From the NCBI RefSeq assembly GCF_015751765.1, contig NZ_JADOTX010000001.1:4836001-4900000 (forward strand): a stretch of DNA of 64,000 nt, given 5' to 3'. The stretch comes from Micromonospora ureilytica. Lineage in GTDB: Bacteria; Actinomycetota; Actinomycetes; Mycobacteriales; Micromonosporaceae. Below, piece after piece: positions 16,020-24,067 of this stretch. Positions within the stretch are counted from its first letter, which is position 1, and every line of letters begins with the position of its first letter. Both the position numbers and the translations under genes were made by a program. Below the pieces are notes generated by a model that saw only the letters and a program-made list of their open reading frames with translations, was not told the origin of the DNA and ran no database searches.

Positions 16020-16958
16020 CCTTTTCCCCCGTCAAGCATCGAGGTTCCCTGACAAGCATCGAGCTGACTCCGGGAGCCTAGCATCGAACACGGAGAATGT
16101 GATGCCCGATTACGCTGAGTCGCCATGACGAAGAGCCCAAAAATATGCAGCACCGGTGCTTAAAGTCGCCGCCGAAGCTGAACGCCCACTCGGCTCTTAA
16201 CATCCGGGGGACCGTCGGTCTGCCGTCCGCATTGCCTGGAACGACCACGTGCGCGATCCCTGATATCCCATCGGATTCGCGGGTATTGACGCAGAGGCGT
16301 CGATAAGGGACCTGGTCGAGCGGTGCGACTCCGAGAAGCAGTCCGGCCGCGACACGGGCCGACTCAAGTTCAGCCAGGCGCGAGCCATCGGGTCACCGTG
16401 TCACTGAAGACCACCTCTTAGGGCAGACCTCGGATGCCTTCCGCAGTCGCGCCAAGGCCGCGAGCCCGAGCCAGCTCGGCCAGCCATGACCAAGGATGCT
16501 CCTGCTCCTCTGCGCACCCTTCGTCGTCGGGAAGCACGGCGTTCAGCACGGCTGGCTCAGGAGCAGTAGAGCCTTCCCCGGCGGATGCCCCATGACACCT
16601 AGGCAGCGCCGGGTGCAGGACCTCGTTCTCCTGCTCCAGCTCCTTCGTGCCTGGGAGGCCGCCGATGACGCTCGGCGCATCGGCAACCGAGCCCATGCCG
16701 TCGGGAAGCTGTCGCGATCGAGGGGCCGCTGTTGGTGCTGCTGCAGGATGAGCCGTTCGAGACCGGCATCCGGCTGGGCCGGAGCGTTGACCACTACAGC
16801 CAGGTCACCGTCCGGACCAACCGCTACTCCGGCGCGCTTGGTCGGCCGGCAGGTTCGGGGCTTCAAACGGCGGCTATGGGTGGCATCTGGCCGCGCAGGT
16901 AGGCCAATCGAAGCTGGAGCCCACCCGCAGCCCAGATGGCGTTTTAGCTGATTTTCGA
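16020..16958. other. Degenerate stretch between the lasso regulators and att1
   Basis: No intact gene is visible. Short frames on both strands have no clear start. A minus-strand frame (16418-16696) contains KELEQENEVLHPALPR, which resembles the end of an IS3-family OrfA coiled coil, so an old transposon scar is possible. The plus strand near 16290-16408 has an open tail (IRDLVERCDSEKQSG) without a start. The stretch corresponds to what lay downstream of the tRNA-Arg gene before the elements inserted. Confidence 0.35.
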
Positions 16959-17002
16959 GGTGCCCCCGGCAGGATTCGAACCTGCGACACACGGTTTAGG
17001 AA
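16959..17002. other. att1: displaced 3' end of tRNA-Arg (outer left att site)
   Basis: Exact 44-bp copy of positions 45429-45472 inside the intact tRNA-Arg gene. It lacks the 5' half of the tRNA, so it is not functional. It is the left junction of the tandem array. Confidence 0.9.
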
Positions 17003-17077
17003 CGGTTTAGCGGCTGCTGGGCCATCTGCCGCCTCACCAGGGGATTCGCGTGAAGGCTCCGCCGTGATGTGCTTGAT

Positions 17078-17095
17078 CGTTCCGCGTATGTTCCG
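17078..17095 (+). repeat. Arm-type direct-repeat pair, element 1 left end
   Basis: CGTTCCG (17078-17084) and TGTTCCG (17089-17095) lie 11 bp apart. Similar pairs occur at 18050/18061 and, at the other end of the element, at 25536/25547. The one-turn spacing suggests integrase or excisionase arm sites. Confidence 0.45.
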
Positions 17096-17155
17096 GATGA
17101 CTCTCTACCTGGCTAGCCCTTGAAGTTTGCAACCGGCGCGGCTACCGTCCGGCGA

Positions 17156-17566
17156 ATGCCAGATGATCCACTTGATTCAGGCAGGCCGCGCGAAGGGCTA
17201 GCCCGGGGCCTGCGTGCGATGCTCATCTGGACCCTCATCGGGCTGCCAGCGATTGGGGTCCAGTACCTCGTCTGGGATGCGACTGGCGGCTACTGGCTCG
17301 GGTATCTGGCGGGTTCCGTCCTGCCGGTGGCGGTGACGCCATGGCTCGCCCCTCGGGTTTCCTACCGACGTCGGGATGCACTGATCACTGCGATCGCGTG
17401 GCCGTACATGGCGGGTGTGATCGCGTCTCGAATGGCGTTGCTGCCATACCGGAACTGGGCTCCCCGGACAGACGAGGTGCGGCGCTCGCGCTGGCACCAC
17501 AACCCGCGATACGCCGGCTACTGGTGGATCTCCCAAAACCCGTCACCGTGGCCGCCGAAGAAGTGA
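17156..17566 (+). CDS. Small membrane protein of element 1
   Basis: A 136-aa protein with two or three hydrophobic segments (AMLIWTLIGLPAIGVQYLV; LGYLAGSVLPVAVTPWL; DALITAIAWPYMAGVIASR) and a basic Trp-rich C-terminus (RWHHNPRYAGYWWISQNPS). I do not recognise a family. ATG 17156 is taken as start because upstream codons are out of keeping with the rest; there is no strong ribosome binding site. It lies at the left edge of element 1, where cargo or leftover transfer genes are found. Confidence 0.5.
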   Translation: MPDDPLDSGRPREGLARGLRAMLIWTLIGLPAIGVQYLVWDATGGYWLGYLAGSVLPVAVTPWLAPRVSYRRRDALITAIAWPYMAGVIASRMALLPYRNWAPRTDEVRRSRWHHNPRYAGYWWISQNPSPWPPKK

Positions 17567-18202
17567 CAGGCTTGCGCCCCGGTGCGCCGTCAAGCGTGTG
17601 TCCACCCTGCGGACAAGGAGCAGGCGAGCTTGACTCCTTCGTCCCGAAGGAACCACCAGCCGGCTATGAGGTGCGCCAGTCGCTGGGCTGAGCTGTCTGA
17701 ACCGTCCACCGCAGTCCACGGACGTCCGGCCTTGCCCGCGCCTGTCGTCACCCAGCTGGTCACCCAGGCCCGAGTGTCAGACGTTGAAGCGGAACTTAGA
17801 CCGGCTCGGCCGTGACCTGCGGCGACCTGGTCGGCTTGCTGGTGGCGCCCCTTCGCGGGTTGCCGTCGCTGCTGGCTGGTTGCCGACGTTTGACGGTGTC
17901 TTGTGCCCCCTGGGTGCCCCGAGCGGGTCCGCCACAGCCCGCCGTCCCCGGCGTTCAGCACACAGAGTTCAGGAAGGCAGTTGCGCTGGCAACACGAGAG
18001 GCCGCCTGCCAGGACAAGGACTGGACCCCTTGCAGGGCTTGCGGTTAGTCATTCCGTGCATGTTCTGGATCTTGCCTAACCGCCATGTCGGTTGCTCACC
18101 CCTGGCGGCCGGGCCCGCCATGACCGGGGTTTTGGTGCGCCACCTTCCGTCCTCGCCCAACTTGAGTAGACGCAAGTCGCGAGGAATGGGATTCCCACAC
18201 GT
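17567..18202. other. Non-coding left arm of element 1 ending at a deletion junction
   Basis: No gene is supported. The stretch ends where homology to element 2 begins (about 18203). It contains the direct-repeat pair CATTCCG (18050-18056) and TGTTCTG (18061-18067), 11 bp apart, like the pairs near both ends of element 1. Confidence 0.5.
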
Positions 18203-18344
18203 GACCGCTCCGACGATCACCCTTCCGGCCCAGGGCAAGCCCGCCGGCAAGAAGCCGGCCTCGGCTACGACGGCCAACGGCAGCAAGCCCGCGGCTTCGT
18301 CCGTGTCGTCCGTGGAGGACGACGACACCTCCGACTGGATCTGA
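18203..18344 (+). pseudogene. C-terminal remnant of the TraB membrane subunit
   Basis: The last 46 codons (APTITLPAQGKP to DDDTSDWI) match the C-terminus of the 312-aa membrane protein at 37789-38727 in element 2 (APTIRIPAQGNP to ADDVSDWI). The rest of that gene, including all membrane segments, is absent. The frame is open further upstream, but that sequence is unrelated. So this is a deletion remnant left in front of the FtsK-like gene. Confidence 0.8.
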
Positions 18345-18363
18345 CTCCTACCCACCCCGGGAC

Positions 18364-18401
18364 GCGAGGAGCCATGGCGGCTCGTTCGTGTGGCTTCTCG
18401 C
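18364..18401 (+). promoter_or_regulatory. Conserved leader hairpin before traB, element 1
   Basis: GCGAGGAGCCA (18364-18374) pairs with TGGCTTCTCGC (18391-18401), with one G-U pair and a 16-nt loop. The same hairpin with a nearly identical loop precedes traB of element 2 (38745-38782). It lies 25 nt before the traB start and its AGGAGGG. Confidence 0.55.
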
Positions 18402-18426
18402 GCCCACAACGCCCAGGAGGGCACCC

Positions 18427-19302
18427 ATGACCACCACGATTCCCACCACTGCTGAGGCGGTGCCGGTGGGTCCTGGCCTGTCGATGTTCGACCCGATCTT
18501 CATCGGGATCGACGAGTTCGGCCAGCCCGTCTACCTGGACGTCATCTACCGCAACCTGCTCACCGCAGGCGAACCCGGCGGCGGTAAGTCCGGCCTCATC
18601 AACAACATCTGCGGCCACGCCGCCCTGTGCGACAACACCCGCCTGGTGCTGTTTGACGCCAAACTCGTCGAACTCGGCCCCTGGCGCGACCTCGCCGACG
18701 CGTTCATCGGCCCCGACATCGACCAGGGCATCGACGTCCTACGTCGCCTCCTGGTCGTCGCCACCAACCGCTACGCCTGGCTGCTGGCCAACCGGCGCCG
18801 CAAGCTCGCCGACGGCGACGGCATGTCCGTCATCGTCACCATCATCGACGAACTCGCCATGTTCTCGACCGTGCTCGGCACCAAGCAGCAACAGGAGGAG
18901 TTCTCCACCCTTCTACGAGGGCTCGTCTCCCTCGGCCGGGCCTGCGGCATGCCCGTCGTCGCCGCCACCCAGCGCCCGAGTTGGGACATCATCCCCGCTT
19001 CGCTGCGGGACTTGTTCGGCTACCGGGCCGCGTTCCGGTGCACCTCGCTGAACAGCTCGAACATCATCCTCGGACAGGGCTGGGCCGAGCAGGGCTACAC
19101 CGCCTCCGACATCTCACCCACCAACCAGGGCGCGGCCTACCTCCTGGCCGAAGGCGGCGTCCCCCGCCGCATCAAAGCGGCCTACCTCACCGACACCGAC
19201 ATCTACAACATCGCCGACTACGCCGCCTGGACTCGCCGCCCTGTCGGCACCAGCGCCAGCACCCCCACGGTCGACCCCACCGAGTGGGAGATGGCGGCAT
19301 GA
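18427..19302 (+). CDS. traB: FtsK/SpoIIIE-type conjugal DNA translocase (TraSA/TraB-like), element 1
   Basis: A 291-aa ATPase close in size to TraSA of pSAM2. Walker A is AGEPGGGKSGLINN (about residue 47), Walker B SVIVTIIDELAMF (about 140), followed by VAATQRPSWDIIPASLRDLF, the sensor region of FtsK-like motors. Such proteins form a hexameric pore moving double-stranded DNA between mycelial cells. It has no membrane segment: in element 2 that part is encoded by a separate upstream gene, lost here. AGGAGGG precedes ATG 18427. It overlaps the next gene by ATGA. Confidence 0.9.
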   Translation: MTTTIPTTAEAVPVGPGLSMFDPIFIGIDEFGQPVYLDVIYRNLLTAGEPGGGKSGLINNICGHAALCDNTRLVLFDAKLVELGPWRDLADAFIGPDIDQGIDVLRRLLVVATNRYAWLLANRRRKLADGDGMSVIVTIIDELAMFSTVLGTKQQQEEFSTLLRGLVSLGRACGMPVVAATQRPSWDIIPASLRDLFGYRAAFRCTSLNSSNIILGQGWAEQGYTASDISPTNQGAAYLLAEGGVPRRIKAAYLTDTDIYNIADYAAWTRRPVGTSASTPTVDPTEWEMAA

Positions 19303-19508
19303 CCACCCGCGAACGCGCCTATGCCAAGGCCAACAACCAACGCGCCGCCCAGTTCACCGAGCTGTGGGTCATCGGCCGTCCTGAGGACATCGCCGTCATG
19401 GTCCGCGCCGCGTCCGCCAGCGGCCGACTTGTCTACCTGTCCTCGCCCAGCCCGATGGGCGGCGACGACAACCGCCAACGCCGCTACCTGCGACTGCGCA
19501 CCCACTGA
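19299..19508 (+). CDS. Small conserved AICE protein (69 aa), element 1
   Basis: A 69-aa hydrophilic protein (MTTRERAYAKANNQRAAQF) overlapping the traB stop by ATGA. An ortholog of the same length lies at 39675-39884 in element 2. The basic first half and the YLSSPSP segment are conserved, and it ends in a basic RRYLRLR. I do not recognise the family. Its coupling to traB suggests a transfer-related role. Confidence 0.7.
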   Translation: MTTRERAYAKANNQRAAQFTELWVIGRPEDIAVMVRAASASGRLVYLSSPSPMGGDDNRQRRYLRLRTH

Positions 19509-19594
19509 TCGGCCGACAGGACCGGACGACGCCTGGCAGCAAATGCCGGTCCTGCCGACCTCCCACCAAGCCCTTTCGAAAGGACGTGGCTGCC

Positions 19595-19993
19595 ATGAAG
19601 GCTACCCACAACCCACCCACCACAGCAGCGGTCACACCGGCCGACCTGCTGCGGATGGCCGCCCTATACGTGCGCCGGCACGGCTGGACCCAGGGCGACT
19701 ACTACACGATCGTTTTCGACGCCGCCACTCCACGGGCCTGCGTCTCCGGCGCTATCGCCATGGCTGCCTACGGCACTGCCACCGACTTCCCGTTTGGTGT
19801 CGACCGTCCCGAGCGGCCCGACTTCCGTACCGCCTTGGGCGTCCTGCGGGACTTCCTCGACCTGAGTTGCACCTCCCGCCTATTCGGGTGGAACGACAAG
19901 CCCGGCCGCACCGCCGACGACGTCATCAACGCACTCACCGCCGCCGCTGACCAGTGGGACTCCCTCCACACGCAGGGAGGCGACAACCGATGA
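19595..19993 (+). CDS. DUF6197-like small protein, element 1
   Basis: A 132-aa protein: TPADLLRMAALYVRRHGWTQGDYY at the N-terminus, a Cys-containing ACVSGAIAMAAYG segment, and a helical C-terminus (TADDVINALTAAADQWDSL). This pattern matches what I recall as DUF6197 of actinobacterial integrative elements; function is unknown. GAAAGGA precedes ATG 19595. It overlaps the next gene by ATGA. The element 2 version (39968-40408) has 14 more residues around its middle. Confidence 0.65.
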   Translation: MKATHNPPTTAAVTPADLLRMAALYVRRHGWTQGDYYTIVFDAATPRACVSGAIAMAAYGTATDFPFGVDRPERPDFRTALGVLRDFLDLSCTSRLFGWNDKPGRTADDVINALTAAADQWDSLHTQGGDNR

Positions 19994-20289
19994 GCACCGT
20001 CAAGAAGCCCTTGACGCCACGTGTGCCCCGGCAAAAGCGCCGGACCGTAGTCGAGAACGACGAGTTCGCCGCGTTCGGCCGCCGGATCATCCGCGCCCAC
20101 GGTCGCCGCGTCGCCACCGGCGATGTGGAAGCACTACGCGACCTGGTCGCCCTCTCATCGGTCATCGATGACGCCATCGGTGAAGCCGTGATCGGCCTCC
20201 GAGCGTTCGGCTACTCCTGGTCGGAGATCGGTTCCCGGCTCGGGATCTCCAAGCAGGCCGCCCAGCAGCGCTGGGGAGACAAGCCATGA
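19990..20289 (+). CDS. Helix-turn-helix protein of the AICE replication operon, element 1
   Basis: A 99-aa protein. A basic N-terminus (KKPLTPRVPRQKRR) is followed by a helical domain. The final motif AFGYSWSEIGSRLGISKQAAQQRW resembles a sigma-region-4 helix-turn-helix. It probably binds DNA, perhaps regulating the rep operon. ATGA overlaps with both neighbours indicate coupling. The element 2 ortholog is at 40405-40707. Confidence 0.7.
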   Translation: MSTVKKPLTPRVPRQKRRTVVENDEFAAFGRRIIRAHGRRVATGDVEALRDLVALSSVIDDAIGEAVIGLRAFGYSWSEIGSRLGISKQAAQQRWGDKP

Positions 20290-20696
20290 CCGACCTTCGC
20301 AGCGTCGACCTCGACAACCTGGCCGATCGCACCGGCATCCGGGTCGAGTTCTACGACCCGCTGGGCACCCGCTACGGGTTCCCCACCTTCCCCTACCACT
20401 GCGCCCCTGACGGCCTGGCCACCGTGCGGCAGCTCCGCGCCGCCGGCCTTCGCCCCAACGGCCAAAACCCCATCGCGCAGATCTATTGGCGGCACCGCAA
20501 CAACCGGCGAGTCGCCTACCTCTACCGCCTCGACATGGCCGCGCCCAAGCGCACCGCCACGCCCGCGCAGCGGGAGGCCATCGCCAAGGCGCTTCGCGCC
20601 CGCCGGACCTGCCGCGTCTGCACCCAGGTCAAGCCCTACTACATCCCCCGCCGCTACGGCGAATGCCTCGACTGCCACGAAGGGAACCCGTCGTGA
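20286..20696 (+). CDS. Zinc-ribbon protein of the AICE replication operon, element 1
   Basis: A 136-aa protein with a conserved FYDPLGTRYGFPTFPYHCAP segment, a basic middle, and a C-terminal zinc ribbon (CRVCTQVKPYYIPRRYGECLDC: CxxC and CxxC, residues about 110-131). The PYYIPRRYG motif resembles treble-clef zinc fingers. An ortholog is at 40704-41111. It overlaps the neighbours by ATGA and GTGA. Probably a nucleic-acid-binding accessory protein; the role is not known. Confidence 0.7.
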   Translation: MTDLRSVDLDNLADRTGIRVEFYDPLGTRYGFPTFPYHCAPDGLATVRQLRAAGLRPNGQNPIAQIYWRHRNNRRVAYLYRLDMAAPKRTATPAQREAIAKALRARRTCRVCTQVKPYYIPRRYGECLDCHEGNPS

Positions 20697-20989
20697 GCTT
20701 CCACCTATCTGACCCCTGCCTGTGGTGCATCGAGGGCAGCTCGCCCGCCGGCATCCACGACATCCTCGGCCCGGTCTACAAGCCCTGCCCCGTCTGCCTC
20801 GGAGCCTGCGCCCTCTGCGAGGGCGACGGACTGTTCCCGGCCGACTTCGCCTGCCTGCCCTGCTTCCGGGAGCAGCTCGCCGCCCAAGGGCTGACCCCCA
20901 TCATGTGCGCCCACTGCTCCGGCGTGGTCGACCTCATCCCCCTCGACGCCATCCCGGCCCCGGAGGTGACTCCCCATGGCCAGCACTGA
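20693..20989 (+). CDS. Small multi-CxxC protein, element 1
   Basis: A 98-aa cysteine-rich protein with CLWC, CPVCLGACALC, CLPC and CAHC, enough ligands for two zinc sites. GTG 20693 overlaps the previous stop, and its end overlaps the start of the next gene by 14 bp. Element 2 has at this place an unrelated 53-aa Cys-rich protein (41108-41269), so this slot is exchanged between elements. Function is unknown; a DnaJ-like or nucleic-acid-binding zinc module is possible. Confidence 0.65.
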   Translation: MSFHLSDPCLWCIEGSSPAGIHDILGPVYKPCPVCLGACALCEGDGLFPADFACLPCFREQLAAQGLTPIMCAHCSGVVDLIPLDAIPAPEVTPHGQH

Positions 20990-21794
20990 CCCCGCTGCCG
21001 TCACCGAGCAGTTCGCCGCCGAGTACGCCCGCAACGCCGTACCGACCATGCTCAAGGCGATCGGCTCCATCAAGCGGTACAACCGCTTCGTCCTGCTCGG
21101 TGCGCTGCTGACCAGCTACCTGCACCAAGCCCACTACCTGTGGACCCAAAACGCCGGCTACTTCGCCTACCTCGTACCACTGATCTTCGACGCCGCGATG
21201 GTGTCGATGCTGACCGTCGTCCGCACCTCCGGCATCGCCAAAGACGCCAAACGCGGAGCCATGGTCGTCTTCGCCGCCGCCGCCATGCTGTCGGCCACCA
21301 TCAACTTCGCCTCCCCAGGCAGCCTCGGCCTCCGCCTGGTCTTCGCCCTGGTCGTCGTCCTCGTCATCGGCGTCGAACTCGTCGCCGGACGCATCCGCCC
21401 CGACTTCGCCGCCATCCAAGCCGAAGCCGCCGCCCTCCTCGCCGCCGTCAACGACCTCACCGAAACGACACCAGCCACCGAGCCGACCAACACCCCGACC
21501 GTCGACACCACCCCGGATCCTGCTCCGGTCGTCGACACCCCGCCGGCACCTGCCGCCATCACGGCACCCGCCTTCACCCCGATCCCGGCCGCCCGGCCCG
21601 AGGTCCCGGCGCACCTGATGCCCACCGCCCGATTCGTCATCGGACGCCACGAACAGAGCACCGGCCGACCCATCACCACCGACGAACTCGCCGGCCTGCT
21701 CTCCGTCACCCCGGACATCGCCCGGGAACTGCTGCACACCATCACCGGCCACACCCCGGCCGTCAACGGCACCCCCGTCGGTGGTGCCCGATGA
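20976..21794 (+). CDS. SpdB-like membrane protein with conserved C-terminal domain, element 1
   Basis: A 272-aa protein with about four membrane segments in residues 25-135 (FVLLGALLTSYLHQ; YLVPLIFDAAMVSMLTV; GAMVVFAAAAMLSATINF; LRLVFALVVVLVIGVELVAG). A Pro/Thr-rich linker follows, and a C-terminal helical domain (VPAHLMPTARFVIGRHEQSTGRPITTDELAGLL). Membrane proteins here in pSAM2-like elements serve intramycelial spread (Spd). The element 2 counterpart shares the C-terminal domain but has a different membrane half. GGAGG precedes the start. Confidence 0.7.
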   Translation: MASTDPAAVTEQFAAEYARNAVPTMLKAIGSIKRYNRFVLLGALLTSYLHQAHYLWTQNAGYFAYLVPLIFDAAMVSMLTVVRTSGIAKDAKRGAMVVFAAAAMLSATINFASPGSLGLRLVFALVVVLVIGVELVAGRIRPDFAAIQAEAAALLAAVNDLTETTPATEPTNTPTVDTTPDPAPVVDTPPAPAAITAPAFTPIPAARPEVPAHLMPTARFVIGRHEQSTGRPITTDELAGLLSVTPDIARELLHTITGHTPAVNGTPVGGAR

Positions 21795-22054
21795 CCATCC
21801 ACGTCGTCGACATCGACTACACCTTCCACACCTGCCCGGCCTTCGCCGAGCCACACATCTACGACACCCGACGCACCGTCATCGACGTCATCCCCGGCGG
21901 ACCCTGCCGGACCCCGGTCACGATCCGCTGCGGCGACACCATCGCCACCATCGCGTGCCACCGGCACGAACCGGCCGACCGCCAGTGCGGCGCCTGCCGC
22001 ATCATCGTCACCCAACACACCATCACCAACCGGCACCTCTCCGAGGCTGCCTGA
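21791..22054 (+). CDS. Small conserved AICE protein upstream of rep, element 1
   Basis: An 87-aa protein with conserved RRTVIDVIPGGPCRTPVTIRCGDT and a CxxC (CGAC) near the C-terminus, plus His/Cys residues that may bind zinc. ATGA overlap with the upstream gene and TGATG overlap with rep show strict coupling. The ortholog at 41964-42230 is about two-thirds identical by eye. Function unknown. Confidence 0.7.
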   Translation: MTIHVVDIDYTFHTCPAFAEPHIYDTRRTVIDVIPGGPCRTPVTIRCGDTIATIACHRHEPADRQCGACRIIVTQHTITNRHLSEAA

Positions 22055-23853
22055 TGGTTTCGACGCTGGACCTCACACCCCGCGCTTCGGCCCGGGGTGT
22101 GGGCTCGAACGCCGACACCATCACCCCCCACGTCGGCTACACCGCCGCCGGCTCCGCGTTCACCCGCGCCCAACAACCCGACTACTTCGGCTGGATCGAA
22201 CACGTCCGCGCCGCCGCCGGCTGCACCCGCCCCATCCGCCTCGCCGGCCAACTCCTCACCGTCGAACCCGCCACCGGCCGACTCCTCGACGCCCGACACA
22301 CCGACGCCATGCCCGACGCCGCGATCTACAAGGCGTGCGGCAACCGCCGCGCCACCGTCTGCCCCACCTGCGCTGGCGTCTACCAACGCGACGCCTACCA
22401 ACTCCTGCGCGCCGGCCTCGTCGGCGGCAAAGGCGTCCCCGAAACCGTCTCCCGACACCCGGCCGTGTTCGCCACCTTCACCGCCCCGTCCTTCGGCCCC
22501 GTGCACGTCCGCGCCGTCAAGCGGCACACCTGCGCCAACCGCAAACGCTGCGACTGCCGACCCGACCCCTGCCACGCCCGCCGCAGCACCGACCCCACCG
22601 CCGGCCTGTGCACCCACGGCCGCCCGGCCGTCTGCTGGGCACGCCACGAACCCGGGGACCAGGTGCTCGGCCAGCCGCTGTGCCTGGACTGCTACGACCA
22701 CGACCACCAGGTCGTATGGAACGTGTTCGCAGGCGAACTGTGGCGACGGACCAAGCAAGCCGCGGAACGCCACCTCGCCCAACTCGCCCGCCGACGTGGC
22801 ATCCCGCCGGCCCGGATGGTCACCGCCTCGGGCAAGGTCCGCACGGTCGCCCCGGTCCGGCTGTCCCACGGCAAAGCCGCCGAGTTCCAAGCACGCGGCG
22901 CAGTCCACTTCCACGCCCTGGTGCGCCTCGACGGCGTCGACCCCACCGACCCCACCGCCGTCATCCCACCACCGCACGCGTTCACCGCCGCCGACCTCGA
23001 CGACGCCATCCGCCACGCCGTGGGCCACGTCAGCTACACCACCCCCACCCACCCCGACCGCCCCGAAGGCTGGTCAATCGTGTGGGGCGACCCGACCAAG
23101 GGCCTCGACATCCGACCCATCAGCCTGACCGGGACCGGTGAGGTCACCGACGGCATGGTCGCCGGCTACCTTGCCAAGTACGCCACCAAGAGCACCGAGG
23201 TAACCGGGCACCGCTCCGTCAGGCTCGACGCCGACTCCATCGGCGACTACGCCGACCCCGACGGCGACCACACCGCCCGCCTCATCGACGCCTGCTGGCG
23301 ACTCGGCCGACCCACGAGCACACCCGTCCCGCTCTCGCAGCGGCCCCGGGATCACCGACCTCGGCCCGGCTTTGTGCAGCGCTGGGAATGCCCCGACTGC
23401 GTCACCCACACCCGCTACGCCGCCTGCCCCGTCTGCATCGCCGAACGTCAAGCCAGCCTTGACGCCGAACCGGCGAAACCAGCCACGGGCAACCCCTACG
23501 CCCGGCTGCGCCGCTGGGCACACATGCTCGGCTTCGGCGGCCACTTCCTCACCAAAGCCCGCCGCTACTCCGTCACCTTCCAACTCCTGCGCGACACCCG
23601 CGTCACCTACCGACGCAACGACGACCAGGACCAGGACGTCACCGACCCCATCAAGGCCGTCGACCACCTCGACGACACCACCCTGATCGTCGGCACCCTC
23701 ACCTTCGCCGGCGTCGGCTGGCACACCACCGGAGACGCACTCCTCGCCAACACCGCAGCCGCCATGGCCCGCGCCCGACACGCCACCGGCCGCGAGGAAC
23801 TTGCTCACGAACTCGGCATCACCCCGGCCGGCTCCACCCCGGTCGCCGCTTGA
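22054..23853 (+). CDS. repSA: RepSA-like rolling-circle replication initiator, element 1
   Basis: A 599-aa initiator of the pSAM2 RepSA type. An N-terminal zinc-binding region has CGNRRATVCPTCAGVYQRDAYQ and further Cys/His clusters. The HUH motif is AVHFHALVRLDG (about residue 287), and the likely nicking Tyr is in VAGYLAKYATKS (about 370). C-terminal region with FGGHFLTKARRYSVTFQ. It nicks the double-strand origin of the excised circle. Start ATG 22054 overlaps the previous stop. Close homolog of 42230-44035. Confidence 0.9.
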   Translation: MVSTLDLTPRASARGVGSNADTITPHVGYTAAGSAFTRAQQPDYFGWIEHVRAAAGCTRPIRLAGQLLTVEPATGRLLDARHTDAMPDAAIYKACGNRRATVCPTCAGVYQRDAYQLLRAGLVGGKGVPETVSRHPAVFATFTAPSFGPVHVRAVKRHTCANRKRCDCRPDPCHARRSTDPTAGLCTHGRPAVCWARHEPGDQVLGQPLCLDCYDHDHQVVWNVFAGELWRRTKQAAERHLAQLARRRGIPPARMVTASGKVRTVAPVRLSHGKAAEFQARGAVHFHALVRLDGVDPTDPTAVIPPPHAFTAADLDDAIRHAVGHVSYTTPTHPDRPEGWSIVWGDPTKGLDIRPISLTGTGEVTDGMVAGYLAKYATKSTEVTGHRSVRLDADSIGDYADPDGDHTARLIDACWRLGRPTSTPVPLSQRPRDHRPRPGFVQRWECPDCVTHTRYAACPVCIAERQASLDAEPAKPATGNPYARLRRWAHMLGFGGHFLTKARRYSVTFQLLRDTRVTYRRNDDQDQDVTDPIKAVDHLDDTTLIVGTLTFAGVGWHTTGDALLANTAAAMARARHATGREELAHELGITPAGSTPVAA

Positions 23854-23878
23854 TTCGACAGGAGGAAGGACTCTGACC

Positions 23879-24067
23879 GTGGATGACGACCTGATGACCG
23901 TTCCGGAGGTGCTCGCCGCGCTCAACAACGTGTCCCGCCGGACGTTTTACCGGTGGCGCGAACTCGGCATCGCTCCGGCCTGCATCCGGCTTCCCAACGG
24001 AGAGCTTCGGATATCGAGGAAAGACCTCCGAATCTGGCTGGAACAGCGGCGCGAGGTGGCGGCGTGA
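23879..24067 (+). CDS. xis: Excisionase (MerR/HTH_17 type), element 1
   Basis: A 62-aa DNA-binding protein: LMTVPEVLAALNNVSRRTFYRWRELG is the winged-helix recognition part, ending with a wing (IRLPNGELRISRKDLRIWL). GGAGGAAGG precedes GTG 23879. It overlaps the integrase by GTGA. It would bend the att DNA to favour excision. Unlike element 2, the motif is not the SDG/DRFPRRL kind, matching the different integrase. Confidence 0.85.
   Translation: MDDDLMTVPEVLAALNNVSRRTFYRWRELGIAPACIRLPNGELRISRKDLRIWLEQRREVAA

Noticed and set aside
21859..23052. Long minus-strand open frames opposite rep and other GC-rich genes
   Set aside because: Products are Gly/Ala/Val- or Arg-rich shadows with no family resemblance. 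The plus-strand genes in the same place have clear motifs.
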